Source of the DNA: a virus
Direction: 5' to 3' (one strand)
Virus record (IMG/VR): IMGVR_UViG_3300037071_000750
Coordinates: 1-47,189 of that record
Length of the DNA stretch: 47,189 nucleotides
Shown here: positions 21,635 to 30,317 of the stretch, piece after piece
Position numbering within the stretch: position 1 is the stretch's first letter
How the letters are laid out: each line of letters starts with the position of its first letter
The notes under the pieces: generated by a model
The model's database searches: none
What the model was told of the DNA's origin: nothing
Seen by the model: only the letters and a program-made list of their open reading frames with translations
Program-made: the position numbers and the translations under genes

Positions 21635-23046
21635 TGATCCATCTGAGCACGCAACAACAGATGTGCGTTGACTTCTGCTGCGATCGCACACGCACCCTCG
21701 CTGCAATCACCGGACAGGCAGGCACCGGCAAAACCACCCTCATCAAATACATGACCGAGCAGCTTGCATTCAAGTACAGGCAGCGTGTGGCAGTCTGTGC
21801 ACCCACAGGCAAGGCCGCACGCCGCATCATGGAAGCGACAGGAGTACATGCGTTCACAGTGCACAAGCTGCTGGAGTACGGCAGACCACGCGACCGCGAT
21901 CCTGACACTGGCGAGGGTGATCCAACGCTCCCGCGCAGGGACAAGTTCAACCCACTCGATTACGACGTGGTGATCTGCGACGAGTACTCCATGATCAACC
22001 ACGAACTGAACCGCAACCTCATCGATGCGTTGCCCAAGGGTGCGCGGCTCATCATGGTTGGTGACGTGTCGCAATTATCACCCATCGAACGGTATCCGCT
22101 GATGACACCGGACAGTCCGTTCATCCAACACCTTGCTGTCGATGGCAGGGCGTTCACACTTGAACATGTGTACAGACAGGAGGTGGGCAGCGATGTGTTG
22201 GTTGCTGCCACCGCCATCAGACAAGGACGCATCCCACGCAAGGGTGACAACTTCCGCATCGCAATGACGGAGCAGCCGGTCAAGAAGCTGCGCGCATTGA
22301 TCGAGGAACTGCCGCATGACTTCAGCAAGTTGGAGAACCAGATCATCACACCGGTCAAGAACAAATGGATCGGCACACGTGCGTTGAATGTGATGCTGCG
22401 CAACATCTACAATCCACAGGGCCGACATGCAGTGGCACTGATGCGGTACTCATGGGACGACAAGACGAAGGTCATCGTCAGCATTGGCGACAAGGTGGTG
22501 TGCACTGAGAACTCGTACGATCTGCGCAATTACAGTGACCGGTATGAGAAGTGGGATGACGAGGGGCGTGCGATCCTGACATCGTTCATCCCTGTACCTG
22601 ACACGAAGTGGATGCTGAATGGTGAGACTGGCGTCATCATCGATATCCATCCAGACACCACCATCGAAGTTGACTTCGGTGACCGCGTGGTTGAGATCCC
22701 GTATGAGTATGAGGAGTGGTCGGAACGGCACAACAAATACTTCAACCAGTACCCGCAGCGTGCGATCGATCTTGCGTACGCACTGACCACACACAAGGCA
22801 CAGGGCAGTGAGTTCGACAACGTGATCTACGTCATCAGCAAGACAGTCTCGTTCATGCTGTCACGTGAGAACATCTACACTGCGGTGACGCGTGCACGGA
22901 AGTCTGCGTTGGTCATCACTGATGCACAGTCACTGATGGTCAGCATCAGGGTGACACGTGACATCGCACACAAGCGTGACAAGGCACGTGCTGCACGTGC
23001 GAAGAGCATCATCGATCCAAAGGCAAAGATCGTGAGGAAACAATGA
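21631..23046 (+). CDS. SF1 helicase, RecD/Dda-like
   Basis: The product is 471 residues with the SF1B motifs in order: Walker A GQAGTGKT (28-35), Walker B ICDEYSM (about 115), motif V THKAQGSEFD (about 387-396) and motif VI YTAVTRARKS (about 415). It is close to RecD2 and Dda, 5'-3' helicases that remodel forks. No DnaB-type helicase is present in this genome, so this may be the replicative helicase. ATG 21631 overlaps the previous stop; ATG 21634 is also possible. Confidence 0.9.
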   Translation: MMIHLSTQQQMCVDFCCDRTRTLAAITGQAGTGKTTLIKYMTEQLAFKYRQRVAVCAPTGKAARRIMEATGVHAFTVHKLLEYGRPRDRDPDTGEGDPTLPRRDKFNPLDYDVVICDEYSMINHELNRNLIDALPKGARLIMVGDVSQLSPIERYPLMTPDSPFIQHLAVDGRAFTLEHVYRQEVGSDVLVAATAIRQGRIPRKGDNFRIAMTEQPVKKLRALIEELPHDFSKLENQIITPVKNKWIGTRALNVMLRNIYNPQGRHAVALMRYSWDDKTKVIVSIGDKVVCTENSYDLRNYSDRYEKWDDEGRAILTSFIPVPDTKWMLNGETGVIIDIHPDTTIEVDFGDRVVEIPYEYEEWSERHNKYFNQYPQRAIDLAYALTTHKAQGSEFDNVIYVISKTVSFMLSRENIYTAVTRARKSALVITDAQSLMVSIRVTRDIAHKRDKARAARAKSIIDPKAKIVRKQ

Positions 23047-23321
23047 AACGCGATTACCGACTGCTCCGTACGCAATGTCCATTCTGCAATGATGGGCACG
23101 ATGCCATAGCAACACCGGAAGGGGATGTGCCGCAACCCGACGATGGCGACTTCTCATTCTGTTTCACTTGCGGTGAGTGGGCAGTGTTCGACATCGGCAT
23201 TGTAGGCACACTGCGCAAACCAACGTGGGAGGAGTACACAAACATCGCTGCTGATCCACGCAAAAACAGGATGCGTGCGGCATGGTTGATTGTGATGAAG
23301 GAAGAGAGGAAGGTGCAGTGA
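23043..23321 (+). CDS. Small zinc-ribbon protein beside the replisome (92 aa)
   Basis: The product is 92 residues in an ATGA overlap with the helicase gene. CPFC (about 12-15) and CFTC (about 40-43) form a zinc ribbon of the kind that opens bacterial and phage primases, but there is no TOPRIM or polymerase domain. The position between helicase and polymerase suggests a replication factor. No primase is recognisable elsewhere in the genome. Confidence 0.65.
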   Translation: MKRDYRLLRTQCPFCNDGHDAIATPEGDVPQPDDGDFSFCFTCGEWAVFDIGIVGTLRKPTWEEYTNIAADPRKNRMRAAWLIVMKEERKVQ

Positions 23322-23443
23322 TGTTCGATGCAATACTCAACGGACTGGTGGTGTGTGGCTGCGTGGTGCTGCTGCTGCTGCCACCACGGTACGACCCTGC
23401 GATCATGTTGAAGGACTGGCTGATGAGGAGGATACGCAAATGA
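23321..23443 (+). CDS. Small membrane protein between helicase and polymerase (40 aa)
   Basis: The product is 40 residues. Its ATG overlaps the previous stop by one base and its TGA overlaps the polymerase ATG (ATGA). Residues 4-22 are hydrophobic (AILNGLVVCGCVVLLLLP) and the C-terminus is basic. It could anchor replication to the membrane, but this is only a guess. Confidence 0.5.
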   Translation: MFDAILNGLVVCGCVVLLLLPPRYDPAIMLKDWLMRRIRK

Positions 23444-25938
23444 TGGACACAGCCAACGTCAACAACCTCAAGTCATTGATGGATGAGTTCAAGTCACGCT
23501 GCGAACAGTCTGCGTTGGACTTCGCATGCGGTGCGGATGGTACGTTCTTCGCACAGGTGGCAGTGGTTGCAGAGGCACCCGGTCCAACGGAGGCACGCAG
23601 CCACATCCCGTTGTCAGGTGGCAGCGGCAACCTACTGTGGACCAAGATGCGCAAACACGTGGGCATCACGCGCAAGGACTGTTACGTGACCAACGTGGTC
23701 AAGCGTCAGGTCGCATTCGCAGATGACACACGACACGGAGTGGATGCACATGAACTCGGACTGTGGGAACAACTCCTCCTGTGGGAACTCGGTCACCTGC
23801 CTCACCTGCGATACATCTTGGTGCTTGGAAACTACGCTCTCAATGCACTTGCGGGACACACAGGCATCACACAGTGGCGCGGGTCTGTGCTTGATGCGCG
23901 CATTCCTCATCACGGGGGTGAGGCTGATCGACATGTCCAAGTTGTCTGTTGCAATAACCCTGCTGCGGTACTGCGAGAACCACGACTGGACATTGTGTTC
24001 GGGTTCGACATTGGAAAACTCAAACGAGTGATGGACGGTGACTTCCATCCAACGACAATCGCCACTGAGATGTATCCATCGGTGCAACGTGTAGAGGAAT
24101 GGTGCAATGACGCACATGCCAGTGGCGACATGGTGGCAACTGACATCGAGACCATCAGCGGAGAGACTGCATGCATCGGATTTGCTCGTACGACCAGTGA
24201 GTCATTGTGCATTGCGTTCCGTGGAAAGACCGATCACGTGTACACAAGTACAGAGGAGCGACACATCCGCCGCACTGTCAACGCATTCTACAACAGTGGC
24301 ACCCGCTTCATCGCACAGTACGGTGGTTTTGATGCAACGTGGTTGCAGTTCTTCGACAAGATACGCATCCCGCGTCTGTGGATGGACATCCTCTTGGGAC
24401 ACCATGTACTGTATCCGACACTGCCACACAGTCTCGCGTTCATGACATCGCAGTACACCGACAACCCGTACTACAAAGATGAGAAACACTCATGGCGTGA
24501 GGGTGAGGACATCAACACGTTCTGGGACTACAACGGCAAGGACTGCTGCAACACACTGGCTGTGGCCTTCAAGGTGTTGGCAGAACTGCGCGCAGCTAAT
24601 CTGGACAAGTTCTTCTTTGACCATGTAATGCGGCTGCAACCGCACCTGTTCGACATGACCAATGGCGGCATCCTCATAGACATTGCGCTGAAGGAACGCA
24701 TCCGCGAAGACATGTTGAAGACAATCGGCACACTGTTGGACAAGTTCCAGACGATGGTCAAGACTGTCCTCCAGACGGATCAACTGTACAATCCCAACTC
24801 CCCGAAACAGATGTCGGAACTGTACTTCAGTAAACTGAAACTGGTTGGGCGTGGGGTGAAGACGGATCTGGAGAACCGCAATCGCATGTTCGAACATCCG
24901 CGCACATCTGAGGGGGCGCGTGCGATCATTGCCACCGTCAACGACTACGCCAAGGAACAGAAGTTCTACTCCACGTATGTCAAGAGTGAAGCCGACTACG
25001 ACAATCGCATGCGGTGCATGTGGAACCAGACTGGTGTGCAGGAGGCACCGGGACGGTTGTCATCCAGTCAAACACTGTGGGGCAGTGGTGCCAACCTACA
25101 GAACCAACCGGAGCGGGCGTATGAGATGTTCATCGCTGATCCGGGATACGGGTTTGCCCACTTCGATCTGAGCCAGGCAGAGGCCCGCTACGTGGCATGG
25201 GATGCCAAGATAGACAAATGGATGGAGCAGTTCGAAAGAGCGCGTGTAGACCATGCCTACGACGCCCACAGGGCACTAGCCGCAGACATGTTCCACATCC
25301 CGTACGACGAGGTGCCCACCTTCGACCGTTACGACGCTGCCAAAGGGCGGGTCCCACCGCAGGGGGTGAAGGACGGTGCGGTCACGCCGAGGTTTGTGGC
25401 GAAGAGGTGCCGTCATGGTCTGAACTATCGTATGGGTGTAGCGCGGTTGGCGATAACGACAGGTCTCTCGCTGCGTGAGGCGGATCATGCGTATCGGGTG
25501 TATCATCGCGAAACTCCTGAGCTGCGTCAGTGGTGGGAACTCTTGGAACGCGAACTGACCAAGGCCGGTTCCCTGTACAACTCCTACGGCAGACGCTTTA
25601 TCCTATTGGAACGCAAAACACCAGAGGCAATGGAGTCCATCGTTGCGTTCAAGCCGCAGTCCAGCATCGGTGACAAGGTGAACCGTGTCATCTACATGTG
25701 TCAGGAGGATGACGATTGGCCATCGCACTGCCGCATCCGACTGAACAATCACGATGCGCTGTTGGCATTGTGCAGATTGGACCAACGTGAACAGGCACTG
25801 CGTGTCATGCTCAAACACGCGGAGGAACCGATCATGGTGCGTGGCGAACAGTTGATCATCCCCGCGGAACCGCACCTGTCAGTTGCTGACGAGCGCGGTA
25901 TCCACAGGTGGAGTACGTTGGCAGACGCTACGGTGTGA
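23440..25938 (+). CDS. DNA polymerase A with N-terminal UDG-like domain
   Basis: The product is 832 residues of the replicative phage polymerase. Residues 40-200 match a family-4 uracil-DNA glycosylase fold (AEAPGPTEARSHIPLSGG, YVTNVVK), but the motif usually containing HPA reads NNPAAVLRE and the iron-sulfur Cys set looks incomplete. A 3'-5' exonuclease follows (DIETISG about 234; FDATWL; YNGKDCCNT), then Pol A motifs: motif A DLSQAEAR (about 574), motif B KRCRHGLNYRMG (about 650) and motif C NNHDALLAL (about 770), where HDA stands for the usual HDE. The segments at 23815-24110 and 25195-25640 differ in codon use. The 3' end overlaps the convergent late operon by 11 bases. Confidence 0.92.
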   Translation: MMDTANVNNLKSLMDEFKSRCEQSALDFACGADGTFFAQVAVVAEAPGPTEARSHIPLSGGSGNLLWTKMRKHVGITRKDCYVTNVVKRQVAFADDTRHGVDAHELGLWEQLLLWELGHLPHLRYILVLGNYALNALAGHTGITQWRGSVLDARIPHHGGEADRHVQVVCCNNPAAVLREPRLDIVFGFDIGKLKRVMDGDFHPTTIATEMYPSVQRVEEWCNDAHASGDMVATDIETISGETACIGFARTTSESLCIAFRGKTDHVYTSTEERHIRRTVNAFYNSGTRFIAQYGGFDATWLQFFDKIRIPRLWMDILLGHHVLYPTLPHSLAFMTSQYTDNPYYKDEKHSWREGEDINTFWDYNGKDCCNTLAVAFKVLAELRAANLDKFFFDHVMRLQPHLFDMTNGGILIDIALKERIREDMLKTIGTLLDKFQTMVKTVLQTDQLYNPNSPKQMSELYFSKLKLVGRGVKTDLENRNRMFEHPRTSEGARAIIATVNDYAKEQKFYSTYVKSEADYDNRMRCMWNQTGVQEAPGRLSSSQTLWGSGANLQNQPERAYEMFIADPGYGFAHFDLSQAEARYVAWDAKIDKWMEQFERARVDHAYDAHRALAADMFHIPYDEVPTFDRYDAAKGRVPPQGVKDGAVTPRFVAKRCRHGLNYRMGVARLAITTGLSLREADHAYRVYHRETPELRQWWELLERELTKAGSLYNSYGRRFILLERKTPEAMESIVAFKPQSSIGDKVNRVIYMCQEDDDWPSHCRIRLNNHDALLALCRLDQREQALRVMLKHAEEPIMVRGEQLIIPAEPHLSVADERGIHRWSTLADATV

Positions 25939-28900
25939 GCGTGGACTGAATGTATGCAACGGCGCTGTCCACATCGGTCACGCCAATTCGACCCCAGTGG
26001 TTGGCGAGACGCATCTCCAACCGCTGGAACACTTCTTCCTCCTGCCGATCGATGGCGTTGATCTTCTTCTTCAGATCTTCAGTCTGTTTGGTGTAGTCAG
26101 ATGCTGCGATCTTGCCTGTGTTTGCGTCAAGGTAGTTGATCTGGTCGTACAGGTCCGCGCGTTGTTTGCGCAACGTCAGCATCACATGCGCATTGGCAGT
26201 GGAATGCAACTCCTCCAACATGCGCTGTGCATCTGGATCATGCGTCAGTGGCATCTCCATGCCCGCAGGGTTCTCACCCGCATCCCGCTGATACCCACGC
26301 TGCTTCGTGATGTTCTTGATCGCGTCGAACTTCTCCGTGTTGCGTTCGCGTGTCGCACCCTTGGTGTAGTGGCGACGCTGCCCACCAAACAGCGGTGACA
26401 GTGGCGTCTCTGGGTACTTCTGTTTGGCAGTCTCGACAGCGTACGAGATCGCCTGCTCCATCGCATCGGCAATGCCCTTGCCACGGTACAATGAGTCCGT
26501 CGCTGCACTGTACCCTGCGGCTGCGACATCCATCGACCCTGAGAACACCGCACTCATCATGTCCTTGAACATGGTGGCACCTTCACTGGGCGTGCTCAGA
26601 CCCTGCGAGAAGTTGTCTTTCGCGTCCTTGCTGAACACCGTCATCAGATCAGCGATGGGCAGTCCGAAGTTGCCGATCTGTGCGAGTGCGTGCATCTGAT
26701 CTGACCATGCGGAGTTGTTGCTCGGTTGCACACCCGGCATGCCTGTCTTGTGCACATCGAACCATCCCGCTGCCTGCAACCCATTCATCACCGTCTCTGC
26801 GATGAGCACTGACTCCGGTGCCTGATGCATCAGCACAAGGTCATCGGTGGTTGGCTTGCGGAACTCTCCAGTGGCGATCTCCAACAGGTACGATGGCGAC
26901 AACATCGGCACGGTTGTCTGCCGCTGCCACGTTGGCATGTCTCCATAGTACCAATCCACGAACTCCTTGCCCATGTACCCAACGAGTGCAGTTGTCCAGA
27001 ACACTTTGGGCAGCACCATGTGCGTGAGTATCTTCGATCCCACGTACGTCTTGTTGTGTGCCAACCCTTCGAAGATGTGCATGTATGAGTTGATGCTGTT
27101 CGCGCCGTATGGTGCGATGCTGGCAAGGTTAGCCAACGCGGGACTGCCAATGGCTTTGGACATGTCACCGCCCATGTACCGCATGTCTTTGACGTACCCA
27201 CGCATCACGTCGTTGGGGATGTTGCCATTGTGTTTCTGCAACAGCCTGTCGAGGTTCTGTCCTGCAATGGCGTACTTGGCCGAATTGCGGATCACGTCAG
27301 ATGCGCCAAGGTACAGTTCGAACGCGTTGCGGATGGTCGCACGCACTGGTTTGGGTGTGGCGTCCAGCATCTGTTTGGCAGCCTTCCAATTGTCCCAGAT
27401 GCGTTCGTTGGAGTGCACCACATGATCCACTGTCAGGATGTTCTGTTTCTCCATGAACGTGATGCGCGTGCGGATGTCGTTGGTGGTGCGGATCATTGCC
27501 TGCGCAACTTTGTTGGACGTGACTGGACCCAACAGATGCATCAACTGCGACTGCTGCATCATGCGATTGCCCAACATGTTGGCCAACTTGTTGATCGATT
27601 TGCCGTACGCCAACTCACCAATGGCTGCGAGATGCTGCAACCGAAACGACGGATCAGGGTAGTACTCGAACAGTTTGTTGAGGTGTCCCATTGGCGGGAA
27701 GACGTCCTTCATCATGCGATCGATCCAGCCAACACTGTACTTGTTGCGGTCCAACATGATGCGTGCCACCGCCAACTCGTTCTCACCAGCCTTGAGTGCG
27801 AACCACGGTGCCAACATGTCACGCGTGTAGGTCATCTGCATCCACCGACGCAGATTGTCCATGACGCCTACTGTCGATGATGGGTTGTGTCGCATCGCAC
27901 GTGCCAACTCATAGTCATGGGCGCGCATGATGTGCACCAAGCCGTCAGCGTTGTATGTGTATACATGTTTGTCGCGCAGGATTTCGCCCAACTTCTTGCC
28001 AGGGTTCTCAAACTCCCGTGTGGTGACAGGAGGATGCGCACGTTGGATCGATCTGCCCCAGTCGTTGGTGCCAAGAACCAGTTCCGTGGCTGTCTGCGCC
28101 GCGCGATCCGCACGGACCTCCCTGTGGAAGTTGTGGATGTGCGTCTCCAGTGAGTTCAACACGTCATGCAACTCATCGTGTGGCGCTGCTGCTGCCCGCT
28201 TGCTGCTGTGGATGGCACCACGTTTGCCTTCGTACATTGGATGCGCAAGGGCACCCATCTCTTCCTTCTCTTTGCGACCAGTGAGTGTCCGCCCAACACG
28301 TTTCGCGAAACCGCTGATGCCTGTTTCCTTCGCGAGTGTGTCCTTCGATGTCGGCACGTAGTTGGGACGCGTCTGCCTGCGTTCCGTCACCTCCGCGCGT
28401 GTCTTCCTGCCCAACGCGACCGCGGACTCCTCAACATCCTGCAAGATCTGTTCCACACCGCGCACGATGTTCCTGATCTTGGGATTGGCATCAGCAGCAG
28501 CGATCAGCGCATTCACGTCACGCACTGACAGACCGTTCTCATGCGGCATCATTGCGTTCGGACCAGTGGCTGCACGATGCTCTGCTTCAAGTGGTTGTAT
28601 CTGTGCGATCAGATTGCGGCGTGCCTGCGGTGCGGTGGTGTTGGCAAGCTTCTGACGCAGTGCACCCAGTGCGGCAGCGCGATCATTGTTCGTGCGATTG
28701 AACCCATCCATGCGGTCACCGAGGACCATGCGTTTCTGCAACTGCTCCTGTTCGGCTGCGTCAAGACCCGCATCACGGAACTTGCGGATGTTGTTCAACG
28801 ACAACGTGTTGCGCGTCATCAGTGGCAGTTCGCCAGTCTCGTATGTGCGCTGCGCTGCATTGGCAACCTCCAACGGTGATGCAGTACCCACCTCGCGGTT

Positions 28901-30316
28901 GATCTTGTTCAGTTTGTCCTGCGTGGCAGGGTCATTGGGATCGAGTGCGTTCTTCACCACGTTCTTGATGGCAGCAGTCTTGTTGAGACCAGTCTCGATG
29001 CGCTGACCACCAGACCACCTACGCGGATCGACATGCATGAGATCGACATCTGGCATCCCCTTGTTGAGAGGGATGTTCGGTGTCGCTGTGGGCTGCATGC
29101 GTGCGGCTGCTGCTGGACTGTCCACATCTTGGATCACACGTGATGCCAACCCTGCTGGCACCTTGCCGCGCAATGTCGCTCCAAGGAGTGCTGCTCCTGC
29201 TGTGATGCCCGCAGCCCATGCCCAACCACTGCCACCACCTCCACCGTCCTTGTCTTTGTCAGGGTACTGCGGTGGGTCCTGCGGCAACTGCACCGGCTGT
29301 GCAGGCTTCTGCTGCTGCGGCAGACCGTACTTGAATGGAGGTGTCCACGCAGGTGCCTCAGCGGCGGCGGCCTGCGACACCAACGAAAAAGGGCTGGATG
29401 CAGATGCATCCTCCACACCGGGAATGTGGCGTGGACGCAACTGCGGCTGTGGTTGTGGTTGCAGACGGTCACCCTTCCCTTGACTGTCCTGCGCTTCCGC
29501 CATCAGTTCCTGCGGCAGATCGGATGTGCCGGCCGCGTAGTTGGGTGCACCACTGACAGTGCGCAGTGTCTGATCAATAGCCAACGGTGCAGCGACGTTG
29601 AATGCTGCATTCCCAGCACTGGACGAACCGGGTAGCAACCACTCTGCAACACGCCCCGCGACCTTCAATGCAGTTGGTGCACCCTCAATTGCCTTCAACA
29701 CCTTGGACGGTGTGGGCACCAGCGCACCACCAATGAAGTCCGCCAAGTTGTCGGTGCTGGACATGGAGTACGTTGGGTTGATGGACATCTTGTCGCGTAC
29801 GAAATCCTGCGCCTTGATGCTGAGTTGGTTCAGCGTGCCGGACTGCGCCTCCTTCAACCTGTTGTACCCCTCCGATCCTTGGATGGCTGATTGCAGTTTG
29901 GCCAACACCGCAGGATCATTGCGTTGATGTTCTGGCAGTTCCTGTGTGTACTTGGCCAACTCCGTCTGCATGTAGTCTTGCAACTTCTTGACACCCGCGT
30001 CACCACCAACGGAGCGTTTGAACACGGACTCCCCGTACGTTGCTTTCGGGTCCTTCGATGTCGCGTAATCGTACGCACCACCACCAACGTTCCACAGGAA
30101 CTCAGGTGCCTGCAACATCTGTGGGAATGAGTTGATGCCGCCAGCACCGACCTTGCGATACCAGTCCTCCTGTCCATGCAGATAGTTGCCAACTGCCTCT
30201 GGCACGTACGGCTTGATCAACGTGGACAGCCAACTCTTGTCGTTGGGTCGCACGCCCTCACCACTGGCCAGTGCAGCGTTGATCTGATCCTGCGTGTACC
30301 TACGCTGGTCTGCCAT
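25928..30316 (-). CDS. Very large internal virion (DNA ejection) protein
   Basis: The product is 1462 residues from ATG 30316, chosen for GGAGG five bases upstream. By size and place it corresponds to the largest inner-core protein of T7-like virions (gp16 type), which is ejected and spans the cell envelope during DNA entry. It is largely helical, with one hydrophobic segment near residue 375 (WAWAAGITAGAALLGATLRG), Pro/Gln-rich low complexity just before it and long charged helices. I see no transglycosylase motif here; that activity is in the upstream gene. It is the last gene of the late operon. Confidence 0.75.
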   Translation of the reverse strand: MADQRRYTQDQINAALASGEGVRPNDKSWLSTLIKPYVPEAVGNYLHGQEDWYRKVGAGGINSFPQMLQAPEFLWNVGGGAYDYATSKDPKATYGESVFKRSVGGDAGVKKLQDYMQTELAKYTQELPEHQRNDPAVLAKLQSAIQGSEGYNRLKEAQSGTLNQLSIKAQDFVRDKMSINPTYSMSSTDNLADFIGGALVPTPSKVLKAIEGAPTALKVAGRVAEWLLPGSSSAGNAAFNVAAPLAIDQTLRTVSGAPNYAAGTSDLPQELMAEAQDSQGKGDRLQPQPQPQLRPRHIPGVEDASASSPFSLVSQAAAAEAPAWTPPFKYGLPQQQKPAQPVQLPQDPPQYPDKDKDGGGGGSGWAWAAGITAGAALLGATLRGKVPAGLASRVIQDVDSPAAAARMQPTATPNIPLNKGMPDVDLMHVDPRRWSGGQRIETGLNKTAAIKNVVKNALDPNDPATQDKLNKINREVGTASPLEVANAAQRTYETGELPLMTRNTLSLNNIRKFRDAGLDAAEQEQLQKRMVLGDRMDGFNRTNNDRAAALGALRQKLANTTAPQARRNLIAQIQPLEAEHRAATGPNAMMPHENGLSVRDVNALIAAADANPKIRNIVRGVEQILQDVEESAVALGRKTRAEVTERRQTRPNYVPTSKDTLAKETGISGFAKRVGRTLTGRKEKEEMGALAHPMYEGKRGAIHSSKRAAAAPHDELHDVLNSLETHIHNFHREVRADRAAQTATELVLGTNDWGRSIQRAHPPVTTREFENPGKKLGEILRDKHVYTYNADGLVHIMRAHDYELARAMRHNPSSTVGVMDNLRRWMQMTYTRDMLAPWFALKAGENELAVARIMLDRNKYSVGWIDRMMKDVFPPMGHLNKLFEYYPDPSFRLQHLAAIGELAYGKSINKLANMLGNRMMQQSQLMHLLGPVTSNKVAQAMIRTTNDIRTRITFMEKQNILTVDHVVHSNERIWDNWKAAKQMLDATPKPVRATIRNAFELYLGASDVIRNSAKYAIAGQNLDRLLQKHNGNIPNDVMRGYVKDMRYMGGDMSKAIGSPALANLASIAPYGANSINSYMHIFEGLAHNKTYVGSKILTHMVLPKVFWTTALVGYMGKEFVDWYYGDMPTWQRQTTVPMLSPSYLLEIATGEFRKPTTDDLVLMHQAPESVLIAETVMNGLQAAGWFDVHKTGMPGVQPSNNSAWSDQMHALAQIGNFGLPIADLMTVFSKDAKDNFSQGLSTPSEGATMFKDMMSAVFSGSMDVAAAGYSAATDSLYRGKGIADAMEQAISYAVETAKQKYPETPLSPLFGGQRRHYTKGATRERNTEKFDAIKNITKQRGYQRDAGENPAGMEMPLTHDPDAQRMLEELHSTANAHVMLTLRKQRADLYDQINYLDANTGKIAASDYTKQTEDLKKKINAIDRQEEEVFQRLEMRLANHWGRIGVTDVDSAVAYIQSTLTP

Positions 30317-30317
30317 G

